Below, piece by piece: positions 63,299 through 64,000 of a stretch of 64,000 nt of DNA. The position numbers were made by a program, and so were the translations under genes. The DNA comes from Aureimonas sp. ME7 (GTDB lineage: Bacteria > Pseudomonadota > Alphaproteobacteria > Rhizobiales > Rhizobiaceae). The notes beneath the pieces were generated by a model. That model had not been told where the DNA came from, did no database searches, and saw only the letters and a program-made list of their open reading frames with translations. Position 1 is the first letter of the stretch, and each line of letters opens with the position of its first letter. The DNA lies in the NCBI RefSeq assembly GCF_903970965.1, contig NZ_CAJCKW010000007.1, forward strand, positions 186,001-250,000, written 5' to 3'.

Positions 63299-63751
63299 AT
63301 GGCGAACCATCATTACACCGAGAGCGGCCTGGACAACGTGTTCCTCGAAGGCATGCTTGTGGAGGTGGATGATGACGGCGACGACATCATCACCATCCCG
63401 GCTATTAACGAGCTTCATAAGGCAATTGCCTTAGGCATCGTCACGCACGAGAAGGGCATGAGCGGGTCAGAGCTGCGCTTCTTGCGCACTGAGCTAGGCA
63501 TGACTCAGTCCGAGTTTGCCGTGTTTGTCCATCGCGATAAGCAGACCATCGGCCGTTGGGAGCGCGGCGAGACCGAAATGGAAGGCGTCATCGAGGCGGC
63601 AATCCGTCAGCATGCTATCCAGAAGCTTGAGCTCCCCTTCGGTGCAGGAATTGAAGAGTTGTCTTCGATGAGCGTGCCTAGCGCTGAAACACAGCCAATC
63701 CGCATCACCGCTAACGACGGTGGCCATGCTGGCTATGCGCTGGCGGCTTAG
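63299..63751 (+). CDS. XRE-type antitoxin/regulator
   Basis: A 150-residue protein. A short acidic N-terminal part (EVDDDGDDIITIPAINEL) may embrace the toxin, followed by an HTH_3/XRE domain (SGSELRFLRTELGMTQSEFAVFVHRDKQTIGRWERGETEME). It likely neutralises the DUF4258 protein and represses the pair through the GTATCAC palindromes. ATG 63299 is one base after the toxin stop, with GGAGAG upstream. Confidence 0.82.
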   Translation: MANHHYTESGLDNVFLEGMLVEVDDDGDDIITIPAINELHKAIALGIVTHEKGMSGSELRFLRTELGMTQSEFAVFVHRDKQTIGRWERGETEMEGVIEAAIRQHAIQKLELPFGAGIEELSSMSVPSAETQPIRITANDGGHAGYALAA

Positions 63752-63773
63752 AGTTACCAAGCCCCAAAACCAG

Positions 63774-63800
63774 AACCCCGCTCCGGCGGGGTTTTCTTTT
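63774..63800 (+). terminator. Rho-independent terminator after the toxin-antitoxin pair
   Basis: A perfect 8-bp stem AACCCCGC / GCGGGGTT with a TCCG loop and TTTTCTTTT afterwards, 22 bp after the XRE gene stop. Confidence 0.93.
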
Positions 63801-63848
63801 GCCCAAACACCAGTGAACCCAGGTCCAACGTTACCCTGCGGGTAACCC

Positions 63849-64000
63849 TCACTGCCTCCGCGCCATCTCCACCGCCAGCCGATCGATCGCCTCACGCAAG
63901 CGGTTTGTCGAATGCCGTCCCTCCTCGAGTTCCTCTGTCTGATCGCGAATGGCGGCGGTCTGTGCCGTCAGCGCGATCGTCTGACCTGCGAGCTCGCCCG
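63849..64000 (-). CDS. C-terminal end of a coiled-coil hypothetical protein (partial)
   Basis: Only the last 49 codons are in the window; the gene starts beyond 64000. The tail (QTIALTAQTAAIRDQTEEL, then NRLREAIDRLAVEMARRQ) is polar and heptad-like, so it is probably a coiled coil. I cannot name it. It would be part of the integrative element. Confidence 0.5.
   Translation of the reverse strand, partial: GELAGQTIALTAQTAAIRDQTEELEEGRHSTNRLREAIDRLAVEMARRQ

Overview
The window is about 68% G+C, densely coded on both strands, and reads as chromosomal DNA of an alphaproteobacterium, most likely in the Hyphomicrobiales (Rhizobiales). Supporting this are two HWE-family histidine kinases, a Zur-type box, polyol and hexuronate ABC/SDR gene clusters like those of rhizobia and agrobacteria, a DUF882 protein and a DUF930-like protein. 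I cannot name the genus from sequence alone.

Layout. 1-2520: the N-terminal part of a double-domain KaiC-type ATPase, then an orphan zinc chaperone gene (aztD) behind a perfect Zur-like palindrome. 2609-6858: a hexuronate island (degenerate SDR, fructuronate reductase uxuB, GntR regulator, mannonate dehydratase uxuA). 6932-8523: NAPE-PLD-like hydrolase and GAF protein. 8675-12510: sulfate importer sbp-cysT-cysW-cysA. 12742-14953: aroQ and a DUF882 protein. 15161-20492: nickel importer nikABCDE divergent from nikR, with a textbook NikR operator between them. 20935-28752: MscS-type channel, Crp-like regulator with HWE kinase, a glycosyltransferase and htpG.

28841-46705 is a polyol/rare-ketose region. 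It has ribitol dehydrogenase, further SDRs, a ROK regulator and a ketose 3-epimerase on the minus strand. Divergent from these are a five-gene ABC importer, an L-xylulose-reductase-like SDR, a rhamnulokinase-type kinase, a class II aldolase and another polyol dehydrogenase. A sugar phosphatase and a D-ribulokinase lie further on. The enzymes suggest two routes: ribitol to D-ribulose to D-ribulose 5-phosphate, and a polyol to a ketose, then ketose 1-phosphate, then DHAP plus glycolaldehyde.

46784-49673 carries a RibD-C reductase, nagA and glsA. 49739-58547 is a compact block of eight glycan genes, including a fused sucrose-phosphate-synthase-type GT4/HAD protein, two GT4s, two GT2-like proteins, a GT29-like protein and a MurG-like GT. 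58544-59892 is a MerR regulator divergent from a glutaredoxin-MauE membrane fusion, separated by a mer-type promoter with a 19-bp spacer. 60081-62229 holds an HTH protein, an Ldh2-family reductase and a DUF930-like protein.

At about 62376 the character of the sequence changes. A 13-nt piece matching the 3' end of an initiator tRNA, followed by a minus-strand terminator, looks like an attachment-site scar. To its right G+C drops, and there are two copies of a GTATCAC-N-GTGATAC operator, a 37-residue basic protein and a DUF4258/XRE toxin-antitoxin-like pair. I read this as the end of an integrative element whose body lies beyond 64000. Two near-perfect parS-like ParB sites (5625 and 54885) also stand out.
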